Below, in pieces: positions 51,005 through 59,042 of a stretch of DNA of 64,000 bases. Source of the stretch: Flavobacteriales bacterium (GTDB lineage Bacteria; Bacteroidota; Bacteroidia; JACJYZ01); NCBI GenBank assembly GCA_020635855.1, contig JACJYZ010000002.1:1674001-1738000 (forward strand). Reading direction: 5' to 3'. Under the pieces are notes generated by a model. The model was not told where the DNA came from. It searched no databases and was given only the letters and a program-made list of their open reading frames with translations. The translations under genes and the position numbers were made by a program. Position 1 is the first letter of the stretch. Every line of letters begins with the position of its first letter.

Positions 51005-53950
51005 TTATTGCACCAATATTTTCCCGGTGAAGATGTGATTGCCGGCAACCACTTTTGTGACATACACGCCCCGGGGCTGATCAGAAATATCCACTTTTAA
51101 TGAACTTCCGCATATGTTTTCCTTCTTGAAAACGAGCCCGCCTTTCAGGTCGTAGATAAATACATCCTTCTCCCCTTCCCCGTCGAAGGAAAGGGTTAAT
51201 GTACCGTTGCTGGGGTTGGGAATGGCTACCACACCTCCTTCTGCTTCTAGTTCTTCTTCCTCCATTCCCTGGATCACATCCATCAGGTCATTGTGCACCA
51301 CTTCAAGTGAATTTCCCGGACCTGAGCAGCCGTGAATGTAACCGAAGAACATCAGGTCCCCTGCGGAGGCGTCCGCAATGAAATTCGGGTTCAGGGTGAT
51401 GGAATTCGCAGCCCTGAAGATGGTTTTTCCCGGAACAATGGTGGTATTGGTGGCAGTAATCGTCATTGCCTGGGAATATCCGGGCGCCACCGTGGTGTTA
51501 TTAAAACTGAGGATTTCCAGGTCCGGACATTTCAGGCCGGTTTTCCAGATCCCCCTCCCGAATGTTCCGGCGCGAACCGTATTTTCGGAGTAATTGACCT
51601 CAACCTGTGGAGCCGGCACATAGGGCATGCCTGTTTTAAATGGCGTCCATTGGCTCACCGGGTTGGCTTCCCTGTAGTATATCCGCTTGTTGGTAGACAA
51701 ATACAAGCCGTCGTTGCTCTGGTAGTCCATGATCATAGAAAAGCCGACTTCATCTGCCGGCAGGCCCTGACTATAATTGCTCCAGGAGGCACCATCATAT
51801 TTCAGCACGGCATATTCCGGGTGGTGGGGAACCGTCAGCATAACATAAATAACATCCTTGTTCCAGGGGCTCGTGGCGATTTCAATGAAGTTGATGCCCA
51901 GGCTGTCCTTGTCTGCCGTGATCCCCAGGTCGCGCCAGGAGGGGGTGATGTTCTGCCATTGGGAATGGGTACCGGCTCCGTCCGTGTAAGTAGCCAGGTT
52001 GTGTCCGTTCCAGCAATCATCAAAGTTGTTTCCGATGTACTTCAGCACCGAAGGGCGTGACGGACAAGTGGCGGAGGCTGCATCTCCATTGGTGATGAAA
52101 TAAAAGCTATTGGGTGTTTCCGGGGAGAACGACATGCCCTTCACGGCATCCCACGATTTGATCTTCCATTCACCCATATAGCAATTCCAATCCAGGTTCG
52201 GCTGAATCAACCAGGGTTCGATCTTGTATACAAACGTCTTGCTTACTGGGTCATACTGACTGATCCCCCGGTGTGATTTGGAATGATAGATCCTTCCCGG
52301 TCTGTACGGATCTTGGAAGAACTGGCGAAAGGCAAAATTAGGACCACCGATGTGCCCCTCCGCGTTACCTTGGGTAAAGGTGTTTCCAGGCGCCGGGTGG
52401 TAAAAACTTTTTGTGCCTTCAATAGTGGCACCACCATTTTCTGATGTATAATACAAGGCATCGTAAGAGCGCGCATCAAAAAACATGTTGTTATCATCAT
52501 ATTTATCGATCAACGCACCATCATTTTCCCATGTTTGATGGGTGTACCGGTTCTTGCCTGTTGCAGCGTCGTATATGTCTGCATTGATGATGTCCTGCCC
52601 ACCTAAAGCGTATACGTTGGGATTGGCTTCCGATCCTGAAAAACCACGCACCATGCTCATATGAAGACCATTGTTGATGTTTTTGAAATACAATTTCAAA
52701 GTATCAGGGCTTGGAGGAGGCACCCCATTAAGAAAAGTTCCGATGATCGATCTTGAAATTCCACCATCACATGCTACATATATTTCCAGTTGGGAATCAA
52801 AAGATTGTATTTGGAAATCGTGCAGATCCGTATGCAAATAACCTGGCGCGTACCAATAATAAGGGTATACTGCCTCTTCAAACTGGGATGTGTTCACCTT
52901 GAAATAGGAAAGGGTTACCCCTCCAAACCAGACCGCATTATTGGTTGAATCATAGGCAACCGCTATCCGGGTGGCAGAACCATGGCTACCGGCCCCATTT
53001 GGCGTTAAGTTGTTATAGCCGGATAAGACCCCACTGCTTATATTCTTTTTAAATGAGAGAATATATGCCTGTCCTCTAGAGAAACTCGCAGTATCAGTGG
53101 TCAGGGTATACAGGAAGATCTGAACATTGTTGGAAGCATCCGCAGGTGCCTTGCACATTTTGGCAACCGATAAAGAATCCGGTATACTGAAATTCGAAGA
53201 TAAATCGGTGAACGTGGGACTACCACCGGTTATGTTTGTGGATTCCTTGACCATGACGGTTCCACCGGGAAACAAGTCATTGCCCAAGTGCATAGCTCCA
53301 CCCGAAGATCCAGCGATGTAGGCACTGTAGTTCCCGGAACCGCCTTGCTGCACAAAAAGGATGTTTTCAACCCAGTCATTTGCCGCAGCAATGGCCGACC
53401 AAGATACACCTGCGTTGGAAGACCGGAACAAACCACCGGATGTACATACAAACAAATAGTTTGCATTACCGGGATATACCGCAATGCTTTTGATGCAGAA
53501 CGGTATTACCGGAGGAGCCGGTAAGCTTCCCAGGCTGGTCCAGGTTGAGGTTTGAAAGTTATAAAGCCATACGGCTTTCGAATAGGTTCTGCATATATCG
53601 TTGTTCGAACCATAGCGGCTTTCCTGGTACGAATCCCCGATGATGACCTGGGTATTGCTGATAAAGGTCACTGCCGATACGCCGTTGCAGTTCATCGGGC
53701 GTATGTCCACCGGGCTCCAGTTGGCGCCCCTGTCTGTGCTTTCCCACAGGCCGCCCCACCAGCTTCCGGCAAACAGGTGATAAGGGTTGTATGGATCGAT
53801 GGTGATGTTATTGAACTGAGCTGTCTCAAACCCGTTGTCTGCGGTTTTGTTGGTTGAACGAGGACCTACAAACTCCCAATCGGTTTGCGCCATGCCTTGC
53901 CGGGTAATGAGCACCGCCATTACCCATAGCATGTATCTTATCTTTTTCAT
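51005..53950 (-). CDS. BNR/sortilin-like repeat protein with T9SS sorting domain
   Basis: A 981-aa secreted protein. The signal peptide ends TRQGMAQ. The first half contains BNR-like beta-propeller motifs (GGLWESTDRGANWSPVDI and GGLFRSSNAGVSWSAI), as in exo-alpha-sialidase and VPS10-type folds. A region near 850-920 (LEILSFNNTTVAPGYSQ, FRAANSITLNPNFIADASAG) resembles the 3-coathanger stack seen in such cargo. The C-terminus is a type A T9SS sorting domain (AIPNPSNGTLTLSFDG to TGKILVQ). No catalytic residues for a hydrolase could be identified. It is a single gene. Confidence 0.88.
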   Translation of the reverse strand: MKKIRYMLWVMAVLITRQGMAQTDWEFVGPRSTNKTADNGFETAQFNNITIDPYNPYHLFAGSWWGGLWESTDRGANWSPVDIRPMNCNGVSAVTFISNTQVIIGDSYQESRYGSNNDICRTYSKAVWLYNFQTSTWTSLGSLPAPPVIPFCIKSIAVYPGNANYLFVCTSGGLFRSSNAGVSWSAIAAANDWVENILFVQQGGSGNYSAYIAGSSGGAMHLGNDLFPGGTVMVKESTNITGGSPTFTDLSSNFSIPDSLSVAKMCKAPADASNNVQIFLYTLTTDTASFSRGQAYILSFKKNISSGVLSGYNNLTPNGAGSHGSATRIAVAYDSTNNAVWFGGVTLSYFKVNTSQFEEAVYPYYWYAPGYLHTDLHDFQIQSFDSQLEIYVACDGGISRSIIGTFLNGVPPPSPDTLKLYFKNINNGLHMSMVRGFSGSEANPNVYALGGQDIINADIYDAATGKNRYTHQTWENDGALIDKYDDNNMFFDARSYDALYYTSENGGATIEGTKSFYHPAPGNTFTQGNAEGHIGGPNFAFRQFFQDPYRPGRIYHSKSHRGISQYDPVSKTFVYKIEPWLIQPNLDWNCYMGEWKIKSWDAVKGMSFSPETPNSFYFITNGDAASATCPSRPSVLKYIGNNFDDCWNGHNLATYTDGAGTHSQWQNITPSWRDLGITADKDSLGINFIEIATSPWNKDVIYVMLTVPHHPEYAVLKYDGASWSNYSQGLPADEVGFSMIMDYQSNDGLYLSTNKRIYYREANPVSQWTPFKTGMPYVPAPQVEVNYSENTVRAGTFGRGIWKTGLKCPDLEILSFNNTTVAPGYSQAMTITATNTTIVPGKTIFRAANSITLNPNFIADASAGDLMFFGYIHGCSGPGNSLEVVHNDLMDVIQGMEEEELEAEGGVVAIPNPSNGTLTLSFDGEGEKDVFIYDLKGGLVFKKENICGSSLKVDISDQPRGVYVTKVVAGNHIFTGKILVQ

Positions 53951-53980
53951 GAGAAAAGGGTGTTTTGGAATTCCCGTAAA

Positions 53981-54949
53981 TCAGAAGGACCTGTTTTCAA
54001 TCTTATCGAGTCGCTTCACCAGTTCCGCGTTTTCCTTTTTGAGTTGGATGACATACAGCGAGAGTTCCTCGATTTTCTCCAACAGCGTTGCGTCCATCTT
54101 TGCAATATCAATCCCATCTGCGGCAACTTCTTTTGCTGATGGCACATTCGGAAGGTGCTTATTCTCTTTGACGAAAGTTTCCAATTCTTCAATGGATCTC
54201 AGTTGGTAGTCAAGTGCAAATACATAGTCGGCCCAGTACGAGGTGGTGGAGGAAGCGATTTTCAATTTCTCCGTCAGGATGCCTTTTTCCACATACAGCA
54301 TGTAGTTGCCGGGTGTACTCACATTACCGATAATAACCTTGCCGTTGGAATCCCACCTGAGCGCTATCTTATCACCGCCGTTTTTTGTAGCGAGTACTCC
54401 GCCGTTCCATCCAAAACAAACAGGACCATCAACGGCTTTTCCGGCAAAAGTGTTTGTATATGCCAATCCATGGTTGTTATCGGTACCGGCTCTCAGGTAA
54501 AGGGTGTTGTTGTTCAGACGGATGTTGCCTCCTACATCCAGTTTGTCTTTCGGGGTATTGATGCCGATCCCTACATAACCGCCGTTGGCGTCCTGCAATA
54601 CCAGCGGAATGTAGGTACTGGTGCTGCGATTGTAAGAGATGATCTGGGTATAACCCGACCAGGGATGCATTTCCATACCTTCCGCACCGCTATTGCTGAT
54701 TACCAGCTTTCGGTTGGGAAGCGTTGTTCCGATACCCAGGTATCCCGATGTTCCGCCGACCCGTATTCTTTCGGTGCCATTGGTTTTGAAAAGGATATCT
54801 TTCAGCGGACTGGTTGAGGAGGATCCCACATAAGCCGAACTGCTGTAGTCATTGGTCGGACTCGCAGTGGTTACCTGGGCGTAGGCGGAAAATGAAAAGC
54901 AGAACAGTGCTCCGGTTGCAAGTGCAACGGCATGAAGTGAAAGTTTCAT
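53981..54949 (-). CDS. Tail-fibre-like surface protein with C-terminal coiled coil
   Basis: A 322-aa exported protein; the signal peptide ends SFSAYAQ. Gly- and Asn-rich beta repeats follow (YVGIGINTPKDKLDVGGNIRL, GYLGIGTTLPNRKLVI), typical of phage-fibre-like Bacteroidota surface proteins. The end, LRSIEELETFVKENKHLPNVPS, then LLEKIEELSLYVIQLKKENAEL, is a conserved terminal module with a trimer-forming coiled coil. Its role (adhesion or envelope structure) is not known. Confidence 0.8.
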   Translation of the reverse strand: MKLSLHAVALATGALFCFSFSAYAQVTTASPTNDYSSSAYVGSSSTSPLKDILFKTNGTERIRVGGTSGYLGIGTTLPNRKLVISNSGAEGMEMHPWSGYTQIISYNRSTSTYIPLVLQDANGGYVGIGINTPKDKLDVGGNIRLNNNTLYLRAGTDNNHGLAYTNTFAGKAVDGPVCFGWNGGVLATKNGGDKIALRWDSNGKVIIGNVSTPGNYMLYVEKGILTEKLKIASSTTSYWADYVFALDYQLRSIEELETFVKENKHLPNVPSAKEVAADGIDIAKMDATLLEKIEELSLYVIQLKKENAELVKRLDKIENRSF

Positions 54950-55080
54950 AACGGTTGTTTTTGGGTTGGTTGAATTTTACCCGCAAAGGAAGACGGGCGG
55001 ATGGTCGGTTCAAATCCCCAATCAACCGGCGGTAGCATTTCGACAATACCCGGCGGAATATGCCAATGGATGGTTGACCG

Positions 55081-55995
55081 TCAACGTCCGGTGATGTCCG
55101 ACAAGGCTGTCTTCAGATCAGGAAAGGCAAAGCGAAACCCTGCATCCGTCAACCTTTTCGGAACCACCCAACGGCTTTTCAGGATCAGCTCGGTTTCGGT
55201 ACGGATGAAGAAAGCACCCACCTCCAGCGCCCAGACAGGGAGAGAAATGCCAAAAGGACGTCGATTGACAGTGCGCAATGCCCGCATAATTTCCCTGTTT
55301 GGTAACGGCTCCGGAGCCGTTACGTTGAACGGACCGGCGAGTTGCTCCCGTTGCAATAGAAACTCAACTGCACGTACCAGGTCGTGTATGTGAATCCAGC
55401 TGAACATTTGCCGACCACTTCCTTGTTTTCCTCCCAAACCAAACCTCACCAGATGATGCAGCGGGGTTAATGCTCCTCCCTTCTGACCCAATACGAGGGA
55501 AGTACGCATCAATACTTTGCGTGTTTCCGGCAGGTTCAATTGGTTGAATTCCCTTTCCCATGCCTGGCAAACATCTACTGAAAAGCCGCTTCCGATCTCT
55601 CCCGTAACCTCATCCATCGGGCGGTCTTCCGCATGCCGGTAGATGGTGGCCGATGCCATTTGCAGCCATACCCCCGGCGGGCGTTTACAAGCAGCTACTG
55701 CTTTTCCCAGCACCCGGGTGGAGAACAACCTCGACTCAAGGATCTCCTTTCTGTTCTTGGCAGAATAACGGCAATCCACCGAACGGCCACATAGGTTGAT
55801 AAGGGCATCCGCCTGCTCCAGGTAGAAACTCCAATCGCCCACGGTGCGACCGTCCCACCGGCACCAGGTGAGGTTTTTCCGTTCCGGACCGCGACCACGT
55901 GACAGCACAATCACATGGTCGCCCTGTTGAAGGAAGTGCGAAACCAGGGCATTTCCGATGAAACCGGAGCCGCCTGCTATCACGATCTGTCTCAT
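55081..55995 (-). CDS. TIGR01777 family NAD-dependent epimerase-like protein
   Basis: A 304-aa extended SDR of the YfcH type. The nucleotide-binding motif is VIAGGSGFIGNALVSHFLQQG. LINLCGRSVDCRYSAKNRKEILESR matches the family signature (LAGxxIxxRRWT....KxxIxxSR). LRTSLVLGQKGGAL and FSWIHIHDLVRAVEFLL also fit, and the C-terminal DUF1731-like tail (SRWVVPKRLTDAGFRFAFPDL) is present. The enzymatic reaction is unknown. Its start overlaps the end of the next upstream gene by four bases. Confidence 0.88.
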   Translation of the reverse strand: MRQIVIAGGSGFIGNALVSHFLQQGDHVIVLSRGRGPERKNLTWCRWDGRTVGDWSFYLEQADALINLCGRSVDCRYSAKNRKEILESRLFSTRVLGKAVAACKRPPGVWLQMASATIYRHAEDRPMDEVTGEIGSGFSVDVCQAWEREFNQLNLPETRKVLMRTSLVLGQKGGALTPLHHLVRFGLGGKQGSGRQMFSWIHIHDLVRAVEFLLQREQLAGPFNVTAPEPLPNREIMRALRTVNRRPFGISLPVWALEVGAFFIRTETELILKSRWVVPKRLTDAGFRFAFPDLKTALSDITGR

Positions 55996-56468
55996 CTTTT
56001 TCCGGTAACGGGTGGAACGGGGTGTACCTGCACTTGCTGGCGGACCATCTCAGCACGCATGCGGTTTTCGCGCGATTTTCTTTTTCCCCGGAAAAAGAGG
56101 TAGAGGTTAAAGAACAGCATCACGCCCAGGTAGATCGCAAACCGGCCGATTTTGTAACTCAGTACTTCGGTGAACTCGCGGTTGGTGTCCATCGGATCAT
56201 AGCTGCCGGTTCCGATTTTCATCACCAGCAAGGCAAACCCGATGTTCAGCAGATAAAAGCCCACCTCCAGGAGGCGGCTGGTGGAATTGGATATGTCCTC
56301 CCGCCCATTGAAAATATCCAACAAAAAGACCTTGCCGTTTCGGAACAGGATGCGGGATACGAAGAGGGTCAACCCTATTACCACCGGCAAGTATACCAGA
56401 TAGGCCCGCACGATGAGTTTGTTTTCCAGTGCCTCCCTGAGCACTTGTTCAATTGTTTGTGTTTCCAT
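55992..56468 (-). CDS. Membrane protein of unknown function, paralogue of the 121-aa neighbour
   Basis: A 158-aa protein with about four helices (AYLVYLPVVIGLTLFVSRIL, LLEVGFYLLNIGFALLVMKI, FAIYLGVMLFFNLYLFF). It contains FRNGKVFLLDIFNGREDI, the same motif as YRNGEVYILDMFRGDSK in the gene at 56505, followed in both by a helix and the YYLLN/FYLLN segment. The two are evidently paralogues. The C-terminus is basic and Pro-rich. It overlaps the epimerase-like gene, so regulator, membrane proteins and epimerase form a plausible operon. Confidence 0.72.
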   Translation of the reverse strand: METQTIEQVLREALENKLIVRAYLVYLPVVIGLTLFVSRILFRNGKVFLLDIFNGREDISNSTSRLLEVGFYLLNIGFALLVMKIGTGSYDPMDTNREFTEVLSYKIGRFAIYLGVMLFFNLYLFFRGKRKSRENRMRAEMVRQQVQVHPVPPVTGKR

Positions 56469-56504
56469 GATTGTGTGTATTTGGTTTAACTAACGACTTC
56501 CGAC

Positions 56505-56870
56505 TTATTTGCCCTCCGTAGCGTTGGCCGAGGAGGACAACTTTTTACTTAACAATGCGATCACCGCTAGGTTGATGTAGTGCATGACCGCCAGAAGCAG
56601 CACAATGCCCCCGATGCTGCTCCCGACCTGCTCGATAAGCATCCGCCAGTTCACAACATCTCCCCATCCTGCCAGTGCCACCGTAGCATACCCAAGATTT
56701 AACAGGTAATAACCGGTAAGCAGCAATTTGTTCATGGCGATCGCTGATTTGCTGTCACCGCGAAACATATCCAGTATATACACCTCCCCGTTCCGGTAGA
56801 AAACCCACCCCACATGTACCGTGATCAGGTAGGTAAAGGGCAGGTAAATCATATATGCGACAAGATTCAT
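56505..56870 (-). CDS. Membrane protein of unknown function, shorter paralogue
   Basis: A 121-aa protein with three or four helices (AYMIYLPFTYLITVHVGWVF, LLTGYYLLNLGYATVAL, IGGIVLLLAVMHYINLAVIALL). YRNGEVYILDMFRGD links it to the 158-aa neighbour. Its ATG is ten bases downstream of an 18-bp palindrome (56881-56898) that also occurs before the GbsR-like regulator, so it is probably controlled by that regulator. Confidence 0.72.
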   Translation of the reverse strand: MNLVAYMIYLPFTYLITVHVGWVFYRNGEVYILDMFRGDSKSAIAMNKLLLTGYYLLNLGYATVALAGWGDVVNWRMLIEQVGSSIGGIVLLLAVMHYINLAVIALLSKKLSSSANATEGK

Positions 56871-56880
56871 GTTATTGTAT

Positions 56881-56898
56881 TTTCAATATTTATTGAAA
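56881..56898. promoter_or_regulatory. Palindromic operator, site 1
   Basis: TTTCAATATTTATTGAAA is an inverted repeat (TTTCAATA/TATTGAAA, two-base spacer) just before the 121-aa membrane protein gene. It matches site 2 at 57451 in 16 of 18 positions. The most likely binder is the GbsR-like protein encoded between the two sites. Confidence 0.72.
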
Positions 56899-56915
56899 GT
56901 TTGTATCAAAAAAAA

Positions 56916-57422
56916 TCACTGGAGCAGTTTCATGAAAGTGCGTGTGAACCAGTTGTTATCACTCTTTTCAAATTTCACCAGCATGCTGTCGATGTTGCCT
57001 GAGAATTCGCTCACGTCTGCCACGATCTTCTTCAACTCCTGTACTTCCTTTTTTCTTCCGTCATCTTTCAGCGCTTTCAGCTCACTCACCGCCTGCATCA
57101 TGGGTTCCAGCTCCCTCCTTCTCCTTTCCCTGGATACGCGGCGTGCCACTTCCCAGATGTCTTTGATGGCCACGAAGTACTCCATGCGTTCACCGGGTTT
57201 CAATTCCTTTCGAACAATGCCCCAGTCGATCAGCGTGCGCACATTCATGTTCGCATTGCCCCTGGAAATGTTCAACTCTTTCATGATGTCTTCGGTAGAC
57301 AATGCCTCCGGAGATAGCAGCAGGAGGGCATGGATCTGAGCCATGGTACGGTTGGTGCCCCACTGGCTGCCCAGGCTGCCCCAGGTTTGAATGAATGTGC
57401 GTTTGGCTTCTTCGTAATCCAT
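56916..57422 (-). CDS. GbsR/MarR-type winged-helix transcriptional regulator
   Basis: A 168-aa DNA-binding protein of the GbsR group. The winged helix is clear: TMAQIHALLLLSPEALSTEDIMKELNISRGNANMNVRTLIDWGIVRK, quoted here in two pieces as TMAQIHALLLLSPEAL and ISRGNANMNVRTLIDWG. A wing (PGERMEYFVAIKDIW) and a long dimerisation helix follow (RRVSRERRRRELEPMM, then KEVQELKKIVADV). I start at 57422 (MDYEEAKRTF). An 18-bp palindrome lies 28 bases upstream, suggesting autoregulation. The effector is unknown. Confidence 0.88.
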   Translation of the reverse strand: MDYEEAKRTFIQTWGSLGSQWGTNRTMAQIHALLLLSPEALSTEDIMKELNISRGNANMNVRTLIDWGIVRKELKPGERMEYFVAIKDIWEVARRVSRERRRRELEPMMQAVSELKALKDDGRKKEVQELKKIVADVSEFSGNIDSMLVKFEKSDNNWFTRTFMKLLQ

Positions 57423-57450
57423 GGTACAAACATACATATAGTTTTCGAAC

Positions 57451-57468
57451 TTTCAATTATTATTGAAA
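57451..57468. promoter_or_regulatory. Palindromic operator, site 2
   Basis: TTTCAATTATTATTGAAA, with half-sites TTTCAAT/ATTGAAA and a four-base spacer, upstream of the GbsR-like gene. With site 1 the consensus is TTTCAATWWTTATTGAAA. Confidence 0.72.
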
Positions 57469-57745
57469 TTATTTTTTAGTCTACCGGACCGTCACATACA
57501 CAAGAGTGGCCGCGACAGTCTGACATCTAAATCCAATATCTAAAATCTGGTATCCACAACCACCCGCATCATACAACGCCCGGACCATCCAGCATAGACG
57601 GGATTGGAATGGATACCCGCCTTCGGGTATGCACGGGCAACACGTATGTATGCCACCGGGCGGGTGTATCACGGGTGAACGCATGTTCGGGCGCGTAGAA
57701 ATGGAAAGCCCGAAGGCCGTTGAACGGAGCGATCAGCGGTGGTCT
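57469..57745. other. Intergenic stretch, no gene seen
   Basis: About 280 bases with a short palindrome (ATACCCG at 57613-57619 and CGGGTAT at 57624-57630) and no defensible reading frame. The palindrome has no T run and may be a repeat remnant. Confidence 0.4.
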
Positions 57746-58498
57746 TCAGCAACCCCTGGGGTAAGCGAGGGAGATGTGGAAGTCTCCATTCTTTGTTTTA
57801 AGCATCAAAGGTTGCAGGTAGTACCTGGGTAGCGCCTCCAGGTTCTCGCTGTTTTCGAGGATATCGCCACAGGGCATGTCGGTTGGTACAGATTTCCGGA
57901 TCACGAACCGGCCGTTCTTTATGTCTTCAACGAGGTAATTGTCGCACGGCAGGATCACTTGCTTACCGGTTGTTTGCCCTGTCGCCTCTACATCACACAA
58001 CGACACGATTTCGCCCTTGAATGAAGCGGTGATGGCGTTCAGACCTTTCACCTCCAGCCACGCATCGCCGCCGAAGTATGCATCTGGCAGCTTGACAAAA
58101 TCTCCTGCGTAGTTGATCACATGGAGATGAATGCCGTATCCCCAGTCGCCCACATCACTTACTTCCCTGACCACTTGTTTCCCGTTGTTTGTGAACCGCA
58201 GGACAAAATTGGATTGAGTGGAATCGTACAATGCTATAAGGTCTCCCCGTTTTTCGGATGTACGGTCGGGTGTTTTATAAATGCCGGCAAGTGTCCACGT
58301 GCCGAAAGGATTTACAGATGTATGATTCAGGTTGTACCATTGCTCCAGTGCTTCGGGCAGGTGGAACTGACAATCGTAAATAAGGTCGGGATGTTGATCA
58401 CCTGCATCTGTGGTCTGCGCATAAGACGTAGACGCAAGCAACATGATCAGGGTCGGTATATGGGTTAGCGATTTCAATGTTGAATGGAGGCGGGACAT
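57746..58498 (-). CDS. Exported protein of unknown function
   Basis: A 250-aa protein with a signal peptide (LKSLTHIPTLIMLLASTSYAQ). The body is mixed beta with motifs LIALYDSTQSNFVLRFTNNG and VSDVGDWGYGIHLHVINYAG. It contains five Cys (YDCQF, SLCDV, LPCDN, MPCGD, PRGC). No family recognised. The first ATG (58498) overlaps the first unit of a 14-base tandem repeat that extends upstream, so repeat number could affect initiation. It is followed by the intergenic region before the GbsR-like gene. Confidence 0.7.
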   Translation of the reverse strand: MSRLHSTLKSLTHIPTLIMLLASTSYAQTTDAGDQHPDLIYDCQFHLPEALEQWYNLNHTSVNPFGTWTLAGIYKTPDRTSEKRGDLIALYDSTQSNFVLRFTNNGKQVVREVSDVGDWGYGIHLHVINYAGDFVKLPDAYFGGDAWLEVKGLNAITASFKGEIVSLCDVEATGQTTGKQVILPCDNYLVEDIKNGRFVIRKSVPTDMPCGDILENSENLEALPRYYLQPLMLKTKNGDFHISLAYPRGC

Positions 58499-58594
58499 TA
58501 GATGTTAGACATTAGATGTTAGACATTAGATGTTAGACATTAGATGTTAGACATTAGATGTTAGACATTAGATGTTAGACATTAGATGCTAGAG
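58497..58594. repeat. 14-bp tandem repeat at the 5-prime end of the 250-aa gene
   Basis: Six perfect copies of ATTAGATGTTAGAC (58497-58580) and a degenerate seventh. Read on the minus strand each unit contains an ATG followed by a stop in the same frame. Because 14 is not a multiple of three, unit gain or loss would shift any frame passing through it. The rest of the region to 58839 shows no gene. Confidence 0.92.
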
Positions 58595-58839
58595 GGCATC
58601 GTCCGGGGGATACGAATCCCCTCCCCGGTTCAAGGTAGACATATTTGCCATGCAAAATGAACCGGACCGATGCAGATTCTTTCCCATGCAAGAAATCACA
58701 TCCCTTCTGACGGAAGCCACAAAAACCGACCGATGCCCATTTGTCATTCGCAATTCTCATTCGTAATTATTCCGGAGCAGGCCGCCACTCACACACCACC
58801 GCCTGCTATAGACTCAAGACCCACGACTTAAGACTTTTT

Positions 58840-58869
58840 TTGCCGTTTCCTTTCCGCTTCCTATCTTTG
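58840..58869 (+). promoter_or_regulatory. Full -33/-7 promoter before the MFS leader
   Basis: TTTG ending at 58842, exactly 19 bases of spacer, then TATCTTTG (58862-58869). This is a full match to the Bacteroidota promoter pattern and the best in the window. Transcription would start near 58876. Confidence 0.75.
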
Positions 58870-59005
58870 CCGCATGCAAACCACATGGTGTCATATTCAA
58901 TCCAACGATCAAAGGCAGTTCGTCTACCAGACGAAGCTATGCCAGCGAGGCACCGGTCATGTTTGTACACGATGAGAACATTAGTCTAGTATCCCATATA
59001 TACAC

Positions 59006-59039
59006 AACCCGGACCTTTAAACAGTCCGGGTTTTTTTTT
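59006..59039 (+). terminator. Terminator in the leader of the MFS gene
   Basis: AACCCGGAC (59006-59014) pairs with GTCCGGGTT (59024-59032), followed by a nine-T run that ends four bases before the MFS ATG. With the promoter at 58840-58869 it defines a leader of about 160 bases. Inside the leader TTCGTCT/AGACGAA form another hairpin. Frames of 33-34 residues exist in the leader but neither is clearly a leader peptide. Confidence 0.82.
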
Positions 59040-59042
59040 GCC

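Noticed and set aside
58497..58594. Possible CRISPR array
   Set aside because: The 14-base units are contiguous with no spacers and there are no cas genes nearby.
58591..58640. tRNA-like stretch GGGGATACGAATCCCC
   Set aside because: Only a T-arm-like hairpin is present. No acceptor, D or anticodon arms can be built around it.
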